From: Ruminococcus sp. OA3
Lineage (GTDB): Bacteria > Bacillota > Clostridia > Lachnospirales > Lachnospiraceae
Direction of reading: 5' to 3'
NCBI RefSeq assembly: GCF_022440845.1
Contig: NZ_JAKNTO010000001.1
Location: forward strand, 1,612,001-1,676,000
DNA length: 64,000 nucleotides
The notes below the pieces were generated by a model. The model saw only the letters and a list, made by a program, of their open reading frames with translations, had not been told where the DNA came from and searched no databases. Shown one piece after another: positions 1-8,262 of the stretch (position 1 is its first letter; each line of letters begins with the position of its first letter). A program made the position numbers and the translations under genes.

Positions 1-2
1 AT

Positions 3-485
3 ATTGAAGGCGTAAAATATATCCGCTGCGGACGTAAAATGGCTGCAAAAGTTTACGGAGACGGAGAAGAGATGCCGATCGGTAAAGGTATCACTCTGCG
101 TGAAGGCAAAGACGCCGTTGTCTTTGCAACGGGTATCATGATTCATGAGGCATTCATGGCAGCTGAAGAGCTGGCAAAAGAGGGCGTTGAAATTGCCATC
201 GTAGATATGTTTACGGTAAAACCTCTTGATAAAGAGTGCGCACTGAAGTATGCAAAAGAGACAGGTGCAGTTGTGACAGCAGAGAACCACAACAAAATCG
301 GCGGTCTGTTCAGCGCTGTAACAGAAGCTCTGGCTACAGAAATGGAAGTTCCGGTCGAATACGTTGCAGTTGAAGATGTATACGGTGAAGTTGGTCCTCA
401 GGATTATCTGAGAGAGAGATTTGACCTTACCTCTGATCATATCGTGAGAAAAGTAAAGAAAGCAATTTCCCGTAAGGCTAAATAA
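3..485 (+). CDS. Transketolase, C-terminal part (5' truncated by window)
   Basis: The reading frame is open to the first base, so this is the 3' end of a longer gene. The visible 160 or so residues match the C-terminal half of a split or full-length transketolase/DXP-synthase-like protein: a segment with EMPIGKG and LREGKDAVVFATG, then IAIVDMFTVKPLD, and the C-terminal ENHNKIGGLFSAV motif typical of the transketolase C domain. Many Firmicutes carry transketolase as separate N and C subunits, and which form this is cannot be told from the window. Role by family: transfer of two-carbon ketol units in the non-oxidative pentose phosphate pathway, in the cytoplasm. It ends 29 bases before the methyltransferase gene and may be co-transcribed with it. 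Confidence 0.85.
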   Translation: MEGVKYIRCGRKMAAKVYGDGEEMPIGKGITLREGKDAVVFATGIMIHEAFMAAEELAKEGVEIAIVDMFTVKPLDKECALKYAKETGAVVTAENHNKIGGLFSAVTEALATEMEVPVEYVAVEDVYGEVGPQDYLRERFDLTSDHIVRKVKKAISRKAK

Positions 486-514
486 GAAAATACTTTTAGG
501 AGGGTTTACCCAAC

Positions 515-1327
515 ATGATTATTATTGGTGAAAAAATAAACGGTTCCATTCCATCCATGGCAAAAGCAATCGCCGCACGTGATGAGGAATGGATCAAAGA
601 TATTGCAAAAAAAGAGGCAGAGGCGGGCGCAACATTTATCGATGTGTGTGCATCTGTTGACGAGGCAGTGGAAGTTGAGACGCTGAAATGGATGATCGGT
701 CTCGTGGAGAGCGTGACGGATCTTCCGATCGCAGTGGACAGCCCGAGTGCAAAAGTGTTAAGTGAAGCATACAAGTGCTGCAGCAGACCGGGTATCATCA
801 ATTCCGTATCCATGGAAGGTGATAAGATTGATGAGCTGTTCCCGATCGTAGCGGCAAATCCGGGATGGGAAGTAGTCGCACTGCTGTGTGATGACACCGG
901 AATCCCGCAGACAGCCGAGAAGAGACTGGAAGTATTCGGAAGGATCATGGAGAAAGCAAAAGAGTACAAGATCGATCCGAGCAGGATCCATATTGATCCA
1001 TTGATCGAAATGCTGTGTACATCAGAGGACGGCATCGCAATGATCACAGAAGTGATCAGCACGATCCGCGCACAGTACCCGACCATACATATCACGGCGG
1101 CAGTCAGCAACATCTCCTTCAACCTGCCGGCAAGAAAACTGGTGAACTTAGGATTCACCGTACTTGCGATGAACGCAGGACTCGACAGCGCGATCCTTGA
1201 TCCGCTGAACAGGGATATGATGGGACTCATCTATGCGACAGAGGCGCTTCTGGGACTGGATGATTACTGCATGGAATACATCGGAGCTTACAGGGAAGGT
1301 TTGATCGGACCGGTACAGAAAGCATAA
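515..1327 (+). CDS. Methyltetrahydrofolate:corrinoid methyltransferase (pterin-binding, MtgA/AcsE type)
   Basis: A 270-residue TIM-barrel protein of the pterin-binding family. It starts with MIIIGEKINGS, as in AcsE/MtgA proteins, has AGATFIDVCAS (strand 2, acidic residue contacting the pterin), PIAVDSPS, GIINSVSMEGDK and a C-terminal ITAAVSNISF followed by LDPLNRDMMG. The family moves a methyl group between methyl-tetrahydrofolate and a corrinoid protein. The next gene encodes a corrinoid carrier, which fits a partner pair. The start follows AGGAGGG at a normal distance. Known family members act in acetogenesis or as methyltransferase II in demethylation systems such as the glycine betaine (Mtg) system. 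I infer the second role here, because three UroD-fold methyltransferase-like proteins lie nearby and no other carbonyl-branch genes are visible. Confidence 0.88.
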   Translation: MIIIGEKINGSIPSMAKAIAARDEEWIKDIAKKEAEAGATFIDVCASVDEAVEVETLKWMIGLVESVTDLPIAVDSPSAKVLSEAYKCCSRPGIINSVSMEGDKIDELFPIVAANPGWEVVALLCDDTGIPQTAEKRLEVFGRIMEKAKEYKIDPSRIHIDPLIEMLCTSEDGIAMITEVISTIRAQYPTIHITAAVSNISFNLPARKLVNLGFTVLAMNAGLDSAILDPLNRDMMGLIYATEALLGLDDYCMEYIGAYREGLIGPVQKA

Positions 1328-1356
1328 TAAAAAACATCAGTGGTGATGTAATCGGA

Positions 1357-1382
1357 GGATAAGTTTTGAGGAAGACTTATCC
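1357..1382 (+). other. Intercistronic hairpin between methyltransferase and corrinoid protein genes
   Basis: GGATAAGT and ACTTATCC form a perfect 8-bp stem around a 10-base loop, followed by TTCGG and no real T tract. It lies in the 103-base gap between the two genes. It is more likely an mRNA processing or stability element that allows unequal expression of the two cistrons than a strong terminator. This is inferred from the sequence only. Confidence 0.45.
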
Positions 1383-1430
1383 TTCGGTTTAAATATCAAA
1401 ACATTATATGAAGAAGCGGAGGAATTTAAC

Positions 1431-2069
1431 ATGTCACCAAAAATTCAGGAAGTAGCAGATTTAGTAGCAAAGGGAAAAGCAAAATTAGTTGGACCGGCAG
1501 TACAGGCAGCATTGGATGATGGATGTGATCCTACAGAGATCCTGAACGGCGGAATGATCGATGCAATGGCAGTTGTCGGAGAGAAATTCAAAAACAACGA
1601 GATCTTCGTACCGGAGATGCTGGTAGCAGCAAGAGCAATGAAAAAAGGTGTAGAAGTACTGAAACCACACCTTTCAGCAGGAAGCACAGGGGCAATGGGA
1701 AAACTGATCATCGCGACAGTAGCAGGCGACCTTCATGATATCGGAAAGAACCTGGTAGCGATGATGATCGAAAGTGCAGGATTCGAAGTGATCGACCTCG
1801 GAGTAGACGTGCCGATCGAGAAAATCATCGAGTGCTACAAAGCAAACCCGGATACAAAGATCGTATGCCTGTCCGCACTGCTGACAACAACGATGCCGTC
1901 CATGAGAGACACCGTAGCAGCGCTGAACGAATCAGACTTCAGAAGCAACATCAAGATCATGGTAGGCGGAGCACCTATCACACAGGAATTTGCTGATGAA
2001 ATCGGAGCAGATGGATATTCAGAGGATGCAGCTTCAGCAGCTACTCTTGCAAAAGAATTAGTAAAATAA
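1431..2069 (+). CDS. Corrinoid (B12)-binding methyl carrier protein, MtgC/MtbC/MtaC type
   Basis: A 212-residue two-domain corrinoid protein. Residues 1-85 are the helical cap (B12-binding 2 type, with FVPEMLVAARAMKKGVE), and residues 88-210 are the Rossmann-like cobalamin domain. The signature DLHDIGKN is at residues 100-107, so His102 is the expected lower axial ligand to cobalt. Further cobalamin-loop motifs follow: VIDLGVDVP, CLSALLTTTM and VGGAPIT. Such proteins shuttle a methyl group between a substrate-specific methyltransferase I and a methyl-THF methyltransferase II. The upstream neighbour is the likely methyltransferase II. No substrate-specific MttB-type enzyme is adjacent; the UroD-fold proteins further right are candidate partners. 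Ribosome binding site GCGGAGG lies 9 bases upstream. Transcription ends at a strong terminator. Confidence 0.93.
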   Translation: MSPKIQEVADLVAKGKAKLVGPAVQAALDDGCDPTEILNGGMIDAMAVVGEKFKNNEIFVPEMLVAARAMKKGVEVLKPHLSAGSTGAMGKLIIATVAGDLHDIGKNLVAMMIESAGFEVIDLGVDVPIEKIIECYKANPDTKIVCLSALLTTTMPSMRDTVAALNESDFRSNIKIMVGGAPITQEFADEIGADGYSEDAASAATLAKELVK

Positions 2070-2100
2070 TTTAACTGAAAAAATAATCATCAAACCTTGG

Positions 2101-2134
2101 ATGCCGCGACAATAAAAAGTCGCGGCATTTTTTT
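2101..2134 (+). terminator. Rho-independent terminator after corrinoid protein gene
   Basis: A perfect 10-bp stem (ATGCCGCGAC / GTCGCGGCAT) with an 8-base A-rich loop is followed by seven T residues. It separates the methyl-transfer operon from the next regulator gene. Confidence 0.93.
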
Positions 2135-2156
2135 AAAATCTTATATTTTTTATCTG

Positions 2157-2184
2157 TTGAAATTATGAGAAAATATGGTATAAT
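2157..2184 (+). promoter_or_regulatory. SigA-type promoter of first AraC regulator
   Basis: TTGAAA (2157-2162), a 16-base spacer and TATAAT (2179-2184), with TG one base before the -10 element (extended -10). It sits 53 bases before the proposed start codon. The near-consensus elements suggest constitutive transcription of this regulator, unlike the activator-dependent promoters downstream. Confidence 0.75.
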
Positions 2185-2219
2185 TTAATATAAATTCCAA
2201 TAATTAAACCTATTTTTGC

Positions 2220-2231
2220 GGGGGGGGGGGG
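2220..2231 (+). repeat. 12-base G homopolymer tract serving as or overlapping the ribosome binding site
   Basis: Twelve consecutive G residues end five bases before the likely TTG start of the AraC regulator. No other Shine-Dalgarno-like sequence is present. Tract length would set the spacing and strength of initiation, and slipped-strand changes could make expression variable. If translation instead began at the upstream TTG (2216), length changes would shift the frame. Confidence 0.7.
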
Positions 2232-2236
2232 TATAT

Positions 2237-3241
2237 TTGGATAAGTTTCAGATAAATGTGCCGTTGCAGGAGTTTGATGCCGAGCGTTGGGTAATGTCGG
2301 AGCGGGATGGTTATATGAGATTTATGACGCAGGATTCCAGCAATATTTCTGTCACAACCTGGAACCATCTGGCGGTCGGCATGCACAGTCATGCATTTTA
2401 CGAGTTTGCACTGTTGACACAGGGAAGCTGTGTGCACAGTTATCAGGGGGTTGATGTACTTCTGATACCCGGAGACGTCTTTCTGATTGCTCCTCATGAG
2501 TTCCATGGGTATGTAACACAGATGCCGATTGAAATTATCAACTGTCAGTTTTATGGAGAGGGTTTAAATGATGAGTGCAGTCAGATGCTGGAAAAGGTCA
2601 GCGGTGAACGGAAAATCCCGTATGATAAGTTTGAACTGAAAAAACGCTGGAATGAGTTGCTGCAGAATGTTTCCGCTTATGCGGAAATTGCATGTGAGGG
2701 GCACGAACAGACACGACAGAATAATCTGAACAGACAGGGTGTCATTCACCTGGAGACAGAAGAACGACGGGATGCCGAGTATCTTTTGCAGCGGATGATG
2801 CGCGAGCAGCGCAAAAAAGAGCAGGGATTTGCAAATGTGAAATCAGCCTGCCTTCAGATGATTCTGGTAATGCTTCAGAGAATTCAGAAGAGACGTCTTC
2901 AGAAATTAACACAGCACCAGGATGACAAACGGGAACAGATTTTTCAGGTCATCGACTACATGGAAGAACATCTGGCTGAAAAAATAGACCTGACAGAGCT
3001 GGCTAAGAAGAGTTATTGGAGTGAAGGTTATTTCCGGGCGATATTTAAAGATGTGACCGGATTGGCACCGGTAGAATATCTTAACCGGCTCAGGATCGTA
3101 AAATCGCTTGAACACATGGAAAAGGATCATCTGATGATTTCGGAGGCAGCCGAAAAAGTGGGAATCTATGATCCCAGTTATTACAGCCGGCTGTTCAAAA
3201 AAGTGATTGGGTATTCGCCGCGTTATTTTAAGAGTATATAG
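2237..3241 (+). CDS. AraC-family regulator with N-terminal cupin sensor (copy 1)
   Basis: A 334-residue protein with an N-terminal cupin-like arm (SHAFYEFALLTQGSC, then LIPGDVFLIAPHEFHGY, then PIEIINCQFY) and a C-terminal pair of helix-turn-helix motifs (LTELAKKSYWSEGYFRAIF and ISEAAEKVGIYDPSYYSRLF), ending in GYSPRYFKSI. Such proteins sense a small ligand, often a sugar, in the cupin and activate adjacent transport and catabolic genes. Two paralogues lie at 8263 and 12306. I place the start at TTG 2237, five bases after the G tract; a TTG at 2216 would add a poly-glycine leader not seen in the paralogues. The likely target is the divergent-free dehydrogenase/ABC operon directly downstream. 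Confidence 0.9.
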   Translation: MDKFQINVPLQEFDAERWVMSERDGYMRFMTQDSSNISVTTWNHLAVGMHSHAFYEFALLTQGSCVHSYQGVDVLLIPGDVFLIAPHEFHGYVTQMPIEIINCQFYGEGLNDECSQMLEKVSGERKIPYDKFELKKRWNELLQNVSAYAEIACEGHEQTRQNNLNRQGVIHLETEERRDAEYLLQRMMREQRKKEQGFANVKSACLQMILVMLQRIQKRRLQKLTQHQDDKREQIFQVIDYMEEHLAEKIDLTELAKKSYWSEGYFRAIFKDVTGLAPVEYLNRLRIVKSLEHMEKDHLMISEAAEKVGIYDPSYYSRLFKKVIGYSPRYFKSI

Positions 3242-3248
3242 TTGAGAG

Positions 3249-3286
3249 ATGGAAGTGATGCAGATGAAGCATTGCTTCCATTTTTT
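3249..3286 (+). terminator. Terminator after AraC regulator copy 1
   Basis: ATGGAAG...CTTCCAT stem with an inner ATGC/AGCAT helix, followed by six T residues. It sits eight bases after the stop codon of the regulator, so the dehydrogenase/ABC operon needs its own promoter. Confidence 0.85.
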
Positions 3287-3325
3287 ATGCCCCGGGTTAT
3301 TGACAAATGTGAATATCTGCAAAAA

Positions 3326-3379
3326 GTCCAAGTTAATCTTTGAAACGTCCTAAAAAAGCAAAAATTTAAATGATATACT
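3326..3379 (+). promoter_or_regulatory. AraC-type tandem operator and promoter of the dehydrogenase/ABC-1 operon
   Basis: Two direct copies of GTCC[A/T]A start at 3326 and 3347, exactly 21 bases (two helical turns) apart, as expected for tandem half-sites of an AraC-family activator. A TATACT -10 box is at 3374-3379, 27 bases after the second GTCC start. No good -35 is present, which fits activator dependence. The same arrangement with identical 21-base spacing occurs at 9347-9401. Confidence 0.65.
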
Positions 3380-3444
3380 TTATTTATTAGATAAATATGC
3401 ATATTTAAAATAAAAGACAAAATATTCAGGGAGGAAAAACAGAA

Positions 3445-4473
3445 TTGAAAAGAACAATTGCTTTTTTAGTTGAACCCAAAAGATTTGAACTGTTTGATGA
3501 GGAACTGCGTCAGATTGCCGATGATGAAATGCTGATTCAAACGATATCTTCCGGACTCTGTCATTCGGATGTGAACGTATATATGGGAAAAGCCAATATT
3601 ATATACAATAAATATGGCAATATGTGCATGGGTGATATGCAATATCCGGTTGAATTTGGTCATGAACCGATAGGTATTGTCGTTGAGACGGGGAAGAATA
3701 TCAAAAAATTTAAAAAAGGTGATTATGTGTCTGGCCCGACGCTTCTTCAGGGAGCTTTTGCAACTTATATTATCGTGAAAGAAGTGCAGATGGCAAGGAT
3801 ACCGGAGGGAACCAGAAACATTGAAAAATGTCTGGTGGAGCCGATGCAGTGCTGTGTGAATATCGTGCGGGCGGCGAACCCGCAGTTTTATGACACCTGT
3901 GCTGTCATCGGATGTGGAATTATGGGACTGATGACGATCGGAGGCTTAAAAAACAGTGGTGCGGGAGAGATCATAGCGATAGATTTTGATGACAGCAGGC
4001 TGGAGCATGCAAAAAAGCTCGGGGCTACGCTGCTGATCAATCCGAAGAAACAGGATCTGGATGAAATAATCTATGAAGTCACCAGGAATCGCGGTGTGGA
4101 CGTTGTCATTGAGATTACCGGAAGCCTGGGGGGGCTTAAGACTGCATCCAAAATTGTACGAAATGCAGAATTTTTCGGATCACTGTCGGGCGGAAAAATT
4201 TTGATCCCCTCCATGTACGGAAAGACAGAAATGTGGGATGCAGAGACGGGTTATAACCTGATGATCAAATCCGCACAGCTTCATTCCGTCCATCCCTGGT
4301 ATTCGCAGGATCTGGAGAGGGATCGGGAGATCGCGGTTCAGGCTTATATTGACGGTGTGATGCCGATCGATGAATATGTAACGCATGAATTTAAACTGGA
4401 GGATATCAATGAGGCATTCGAGGTTATGACCGGAAAGGATCCGGCTTACATAAAAGGTGCGATTCGATTCTAG
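3445..4473 (+). CDS. Zinc-type medium-chain dehydrogenase (sugar/polyol or alcohol dehydrogenase)
   Basis: A 342-residue MDR-family oxidoreductase. N-terminal catalytic domain: SSGLCHSDVNVYMG holds the catalytic-zinc cysteine and FGHEPIGIV the GHE motif (zinc histidine and glutamate). Rossmann domain: VIGCGIMGLMTIGG is the NAD(P)-binding glycine motif, followed by an acidic IAIDFDD that suggests NAD rather than NADP. The usual four-cysteine structural-zinc lobe is missing, as in some polyol-dehydrogenase-like members. It starts with TTG after GGGAGG. It is the first gene of an operon with an ABC sugar importer (19 bases to the next start), so it probably oxidises the imported sugar, polyol or a product of it. 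The exact substrate is unknown. Confidence 0.85.
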   Translation: MKRTIAFLVEPKRFELFDEELRQIADDEMLIQTISSGLCHSDVNVYMGKANIIYNKYGNMCMGDMQYPVEFGHEPIGIVVETGKNIKKFKKGDYVSGPTLLQGAFATYIIVKEVQMARIPEGTRNIEKCLVEPMQCCVNIVRAANPQFYDTCAVIGCGIMGLMTIGGLKNSGAGEIIAIDFDDSRLEHAKKLGATLLINPKKQDLDEIIYEVTRNRGVDVVIEITGSLGGLKTASKIVRNAEFFGSLSGGKILIPSMYGKTEMWDAETGYNLMIKSAQLHSVHPWYSQDLERDREIAVQAYIDGVMPIDEYVTHEFKLEDINEAFEVMTGKDPAYIKGAIRF

Positions 4474-4491
4474 TGTTTGAGGAGGGATAAG

Positions 4492-6003
4492 GTGGAGAAG
4501 AAAAAAACAGCTTTGGAGTTAAAAAGTATTTCCAAGTCATTCCCGGGCGTAAAAGCACTTGACGATGTCAGTTTCGCTGTGGAGGAGGGCAGTGTTCACA
4601 TTCTGGTGGGGGAAAACGGTGCAGGGAAGTCTACGCTTATCAAAATTATTAATGGGATGTATACCGCAGATCAGGGGGAACTCTACGTATTCGGGGAAAA
4701 AATCACAACACATAATCCCAGGTATATGAAGGAAATCGGAATTGCGACGATTCACCAGGAGTTGAATCCGGTTCCGGATCTGACAATCGCAGAGAATATT
4801 TTCCTGGGTCGGATACCGACACGCGGTCCCAGAACAGTGGATAAAAAACGTATGGTGAAAGAGGCCCAAAAGCTTATCGACGAGCTTGGATTTCACTATG
4901 ACGCGAGACGCATCATGCGGTCGCTCACGGTTTCAGATATGCAGATTATGGAGATCATCAAAGCCATTTCAGTCAATGCCAGGGTGATCATCATGGATGA
5001 ACCGACATCTTCCATCACAGAATCAGAAGTCGCAGTTTTGCATGAACAGATACATAAGTTGAAAAAAATGGGAATCAGCATAATCTATATCTCCCACAAA
5101 CTGGAGGAGATTAAACAGGTGGGGGACAGAGTGACAGTCATACGGGACGGCAAAGTGATATCTTCACATGGAGTCGATGAACTGACCACGGAGGAGATTA
5201 TCACCAAAATGGTTGGGCGCAGGATGGATAATGTCTATCCGGTCAAAAACACCGGCATAGGGGAGAAACTTTTTGAAGTCAAAAACTTCACCCGGCATAA
5301 GGCATTTCAAAATGTGTCATTTACTTTGCACAGAGGTGAAATTCTGGGAATGGCAGGGCTCGTGGGGGCGGGACGTACAGAGGTGGTGAGGGCAATCTTC
5401 GGACTCGATCCGCATGAAACCGGGGAGGTCTATATCGATGGCAGGCAGGTCCGGATCAAAAAGGTATCGGATGCGATAAAGGAAGGGATCATCATGCTGT
5501 CGGAAGACAGAAAACTGGAAGGGCTTGTGCTGATCCGTTCGATTGCTGAAAATATCGGGCTGCCGAATCTGAAACGCTACAGTGGTTTTTTGCTCAACAA
5601 GAAACTGGAGCGGAAGGATGCGGAAGAGATGAAGAAAAAACTTGCGATCAAGACACCTACAATCCATACGGAGGCGCAGAGCCTTTCCGGTGGAAATCAG
5701 CAGAAAGTGGTTATTGCAAAATGGCTTCTTCAGAATCCGCTGGTCTTTATCATGGATGAGCCAACCCGGGGAATCGACGTTGGCGCCAAATATGAGATTT
5801 ATAAGATTATGTGCGATTTAGCTGCACAGGGTGCAGGGGTCATCATGATCTCCTCGGAGCTTCCTGAAATCATCGGTGTGTGTGACCGGACGCTCGTTAT
5901 GGCAGAAGGAAGAATAACCGGGGAGGTTGCACGGGTAGATTTCTCGCAGGAGAGAATTATGAGTTTTGCGTTAGGAGGAGCGGCGGTTCATGGAAAAGAG
6001 TAG
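4492..6003 (+). CDS. Ribose-type sugar ABC transporter ATP-binding protein (transporter 1)
   Basis: A 503-residue fused double ATPase of the RbsA/MglA type. First half: Walker A GENGAGKST and Walker B IIMDEPTSSIT. Second half: LSGGNQQK signature and IMDEPTRGID. The first-half signature is degenerate (LTVSDMQIMEI instead of the usual LSVGQQQ). The start is GTG 4492 after AGGAGGG; an upstream in-frame TTG lies inside the Shine-Dalgarno and is unlikely. It powers uptake of a monosaccharide-sized ligand with the permease (overlapping by 14 bases) and binding protein that follow. A paralogue of identical proposed length is at 13571. The degenerate second half Walker A is normal for this family. 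Confidence 0.93.
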   Translation: MEKKKTALELKSISKSFPGVKALDDVSFAVEEGSVHILVGENGAGKSTLIKIINGMYTADQGELYVFGEKITTHNPRYMKEIGIATIHQELNPVPDLTIAENIFLGRIPTRGPRTVDKKRMVKEAQKLIDELGFHYDARRIMRSLTVSDMQIMEIIKAISVNARVIIMDEPTSSITESEVAVLHEQIHKLKKMGISIIYISHKLEEIKQVGDRVTVIRDGKVISSHGVDELTTEEIITKMVGRRMDNVYPVKNTGIGEKLFEVKNFTRHKAFQNVSFTLHRGEILGMAGLVGAGRTEVVRAIFGLDPHETGEVYIDGRQVRIKKVSDAIKEGIIMLSEDRKLEGLVLIRSIAENIGLPNLKRYSGFLLNKKLERKDAEEMKKKLAIKTPTIHTEAQSLSGGNQQKVVIAKWLLQNPLVFIMDEPTRGIDVGAKYEIYKIMCDLAAQGAGVIMISSELPEIIGVCDRTLVMAEGRITGEVARVDFSQERIMSFALGGAAVHGKE

Positions 6004-6958
6004 AGAAAAAAAACAGTTTAGTATTGGTGAATTTTATAACAGATTTGGTATATTTCTTGTGTTCTTGCTGATGTTCATTATATTTTCGGTGTGGAACCGG
6101 TCGTTTTTGTCCGGAATGAATGTCAGAAACATATTGAGACAGATTGTTGTTATTACGATCATGGCCTGCGGTGAGCAGCTGATGATTATCTGCGGTATGA
6201 TCGATCTCTCGGCTTCGCGTGTCCTAGCATGTGCCGGTACACTCTCAGCATACGTGGTCCTGGTAACCGGTAATCTGTTTCTGGCAATTGCCGTAGGTAT
6301 ACTGACAGGCTTTTTATTCGGGGCGTTCAACGGTTTTGTCATCACCGTTTTCGATATCCCGCCGTTTATCGGAACACTCGCATCAATGATGGTTGCAGAA
6401 GGTGCGATCATGGCGTTTACCGGTGGTCAGAACTATTCAAACCTGGGAGCTGCCTTCCAGTTCATCGGACAGGGGTATATCGGACCGATTCCATTTCCGG
6501 TATTTATCATGGCATTTATACTTTTAATTACATATTATATTCTTTCGTGGACCCCTATTGGACGCGCCATGTACGCTGTCGGCGGCAATACAGCTGCAGC
6601 GAGAGCTTCCGGGATCAACGTGCGTTTTACGAAGTTTTTTGCGGCTGCGTTTGCCGGAGTGATGTCAGGCATTGCAGGTATCGTGCTGATGTCCCGCATG
6701 AATTCCGGTCAGCCGGCCGCTGCCGAGAGCTATGAGATGGATGCCATCACGGCTGTTATCATCGGAGGTACCAGCATGTCAGGCGGCACGGGAACCATCG
6801 TAAACACAATTGTCGGTTCTCTGATCATCGGTGTTATCAAGAACTTTATGAACCTGCAGAATATCAATGCCTCCTATCAGAAAATTGTACTGGGCCTTCT
6901 GGTCATGCTGGCGGTTATCATTGATATTCAGGTCCGCAAATCAAGGTCGAAGGGGTAG
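5990..6958 (+). CDS. Ribose-type sugar ABC transporter permease (transporter 1)
   Basis: A 322-residue integral membrane protein of the RbsC family (BPD_transp_2). It shows about eight to ten hydrophobic segments, the GGEQLMI-type loop (ACGEQLMIICGMIDLSASR), GTLASMM and the family motif AITAVIIGGTSMSGG near the C-terminus. It overlaps the ATPase gene by 14 bases, with the ribosome binding site GGAGG inside that gene, so translation is coupled. It is closely similar along its whole length to the permease at 15079. Confidence 0.93.
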   Translation: MEKSREKKQFSIGEFYNRFGIFLVFLLMFIIFSVWNRSFLSGMNVRNILRQIVVITIMACGEQLMIICGMIDLSASRVLACAGTLSAYVVLVTGNLFLAIAVGILTGFLFGAFNGFVITVFDIPPFIGTLASMMVAEGAIMAFTGGQNYSNLGAAFQFIGQGYIGPIPFPVFIMAFILLITYYILSWTPIGRAMYAVGGNTAAARASGINVRFTKFFAAAFAGVMSGIAGIVLMSRMNSGQPAAAESYEMDAITAVIIGGTSMSGGTGTIVNTIVGSLIIGVIKNFMNLQNINASYQKIVLGLLVMLAVIIDIQVRKSRSKG

Positions 6959-7013
6959 AGAAGGTTACAAATTCAATTTATTTTACAAATAAAAAAACAG
7001 GAGGAAGACGAAA

Positions 7014-8147
7014 ATGAAGAAACTTTTGGCAGTGCTTTTGACAATGGGACTGGTGCTGGGCATGACGGGGTGTTCTGGCGGCTCGGCAGGAACGGCGGGT
7101 GGTTCGCCAGGCGATGATCCGGCATTGAGTGAGGGGACGGAAGCGTCAGGCGGTGCAGGTAAGGTGGAGACAGATATTAAGGTTTCGGAGGACAAGATTC
7201 AGGCCGCATCGGAGGAGACACTCGGAGACTGGGAAGTAGCCTACACGGAGGAATATGCGCCCAGCGGAGAGGAAGAGTACACCTGGGGATTTATCGATAT
7301 GGGCTTCGAGGACACATTTACAACGAAGATTCGAAATACGTTCGTGAGTTACTGTAAGAAAAATTTTCCGAATGTGAAGGTCCTGGAGGCGGATGGCGAA
7401 CTGGATCCCAATGTTCAGCTTCAGCTTGCTGAGAACTTTATCGCCCAGGGTGTTGACTGTATTATCATCATACCTCAGGATGCAGATGGATGTGTAGGGG
7501 TGGTGGATACCTGTATGGCAGAGGGGATGCCGCTTGTCTGTCTGAATTCAGTCATTCACAGTGACCATCTGGAAAAAGAAATTGGTTATGTCGGATCTTC
7601 CAATTATGAGGCAGGTAAGCTTCAGGCTGAATGGCTTATTGAAAATGTGGATGATACAGAACCGGTGGTCATGTGCTACCAGAAAGGTTCTGACGGTTAC
7701 GATCACTCCGCGCAGCGGCACAACGGACTTTTTGAGACGCTCGATGCAGCAGGTTATAACTATGACCTCAAAGCCGTGCTGATCTCTGAATATATGAGAG
7801 ATATTGCGATGACAAACGCTGAGGACTGGATCACATCTTTTGGCGATGAAGTACAGGTTATCCCCTGCTGCAATGACGAGAGTGCGATGGGTACACTTCA
7901 GGCCTACCAGGCGGCAGGGCTTGCCGACAAAGTAAAAATACTGGGTATTGATGCGAATCAGGACTGTCTGAAAGAAGTGAAGGCAGGCAACGTTGCCTGT
8001 ACCGTATTTCAGAATGCCATGGGTCAGGCAAAATGGGGTGCCATCTCCGCATATGATGCATGTGTGAACAACAAGAAAGAAACGGTCAGCTTTTCGATTC
8101 CGTTCGAGACGGTTGACGCAAAAAATGTTGATGAGTATCTGGATTAA
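7014..8147 (+). CDS. Sugar ABC transporter substrate-binding lipoprotein (transporter 1)
   Basis: A 377-residue periplasmic-binding-protein-like lipoprotein (peripla_BP_4, ribose type). Lipid-attachment cysteine at residue 20 (LGMTGC), then a Gly/Ser/Glu-rich linker to about residue 60. The mature domain has AENFIAQGVDCIIIIPQDADG, CLNSVIHSD and the domain-2 segment CNDESAMGTLQAYQ, ending with a conserved CTVFQNA. It is anchored on the outer membrane face and delivers ligand to the permease encoded upstream. It is related to the binding protein at 16139, sharing the GVDC and CTVFQ blocks, but is clearly diverged in the ligand-binding middle, so the two probably bind different compounds. Ribosome binding site AGGAGG lies 8 bases upstream. 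Confidence 0.92.
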   Translation: MKKLLAVLLTMGLVLGMTGCSGGSAGTAGGSPGDDPALSEGTEASGGAGKVETDIKVSEDKIQAASEETLGDWEVAYTEEYAPSGEEEYTWGFIDMGFEDTFTTKIRNTFVSYCKKNFPNVKVLEADGELDPNVQLQLAENFIAQGVDCIIIIPQDADGCVGVVDTCMAEGMPLVCLNSVIHSDHLEKEIGYVGSSNYEAGKLQAEWLIENVDDTEPVVMCYQKGSDGYDHSAQRHNGLFETLDAAGYNYDLKAVLISEYMRDIAMTNAEDWITSFGDEVQVIPCCNDESAMGTLQAYQAAGLADKVKILGIDANQDCLKEVKAGNVACTVFQNAMGQAKWGAISAYDACVNNKKETVSFSIPFETVDAKNVDEYLD

Positions 8148-8180
8148 TTGCTGGCAGTAAGCCAACTGGTTTGGTAAAAT

Positions 8181-8218
8181 AAAAGACACAGCTTCCTGCA
8201 GGGGGAGTTGTGTCTTTT
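8181..8218 (+). terminator. Terminator after transporter 1
   Basis: AAAAGACACA and TGTGTCTTTT form a 10-bp stem, extended inward by a GCTTCC/GGGAGT helix with G-T pairs; the run of T is part of the 3' arm. The symmetrical A/T ends could also stop transcription from the other strand. Confidence 0.8.
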
Positions 8219-8262
8219 GAATACTATACGTTGATGGATAAATAAAAGCGGAGTGATGAAAA

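Noticed and set aside
496-1230. Long open frame of 244 codons on the minus strand opposite the methyltransferase
   Set aside because: Antisense to a clear pterin-binding methyltransferase, no ribosome binding site and no family resemblance; low-complexity Ser/Ile-rich translation.
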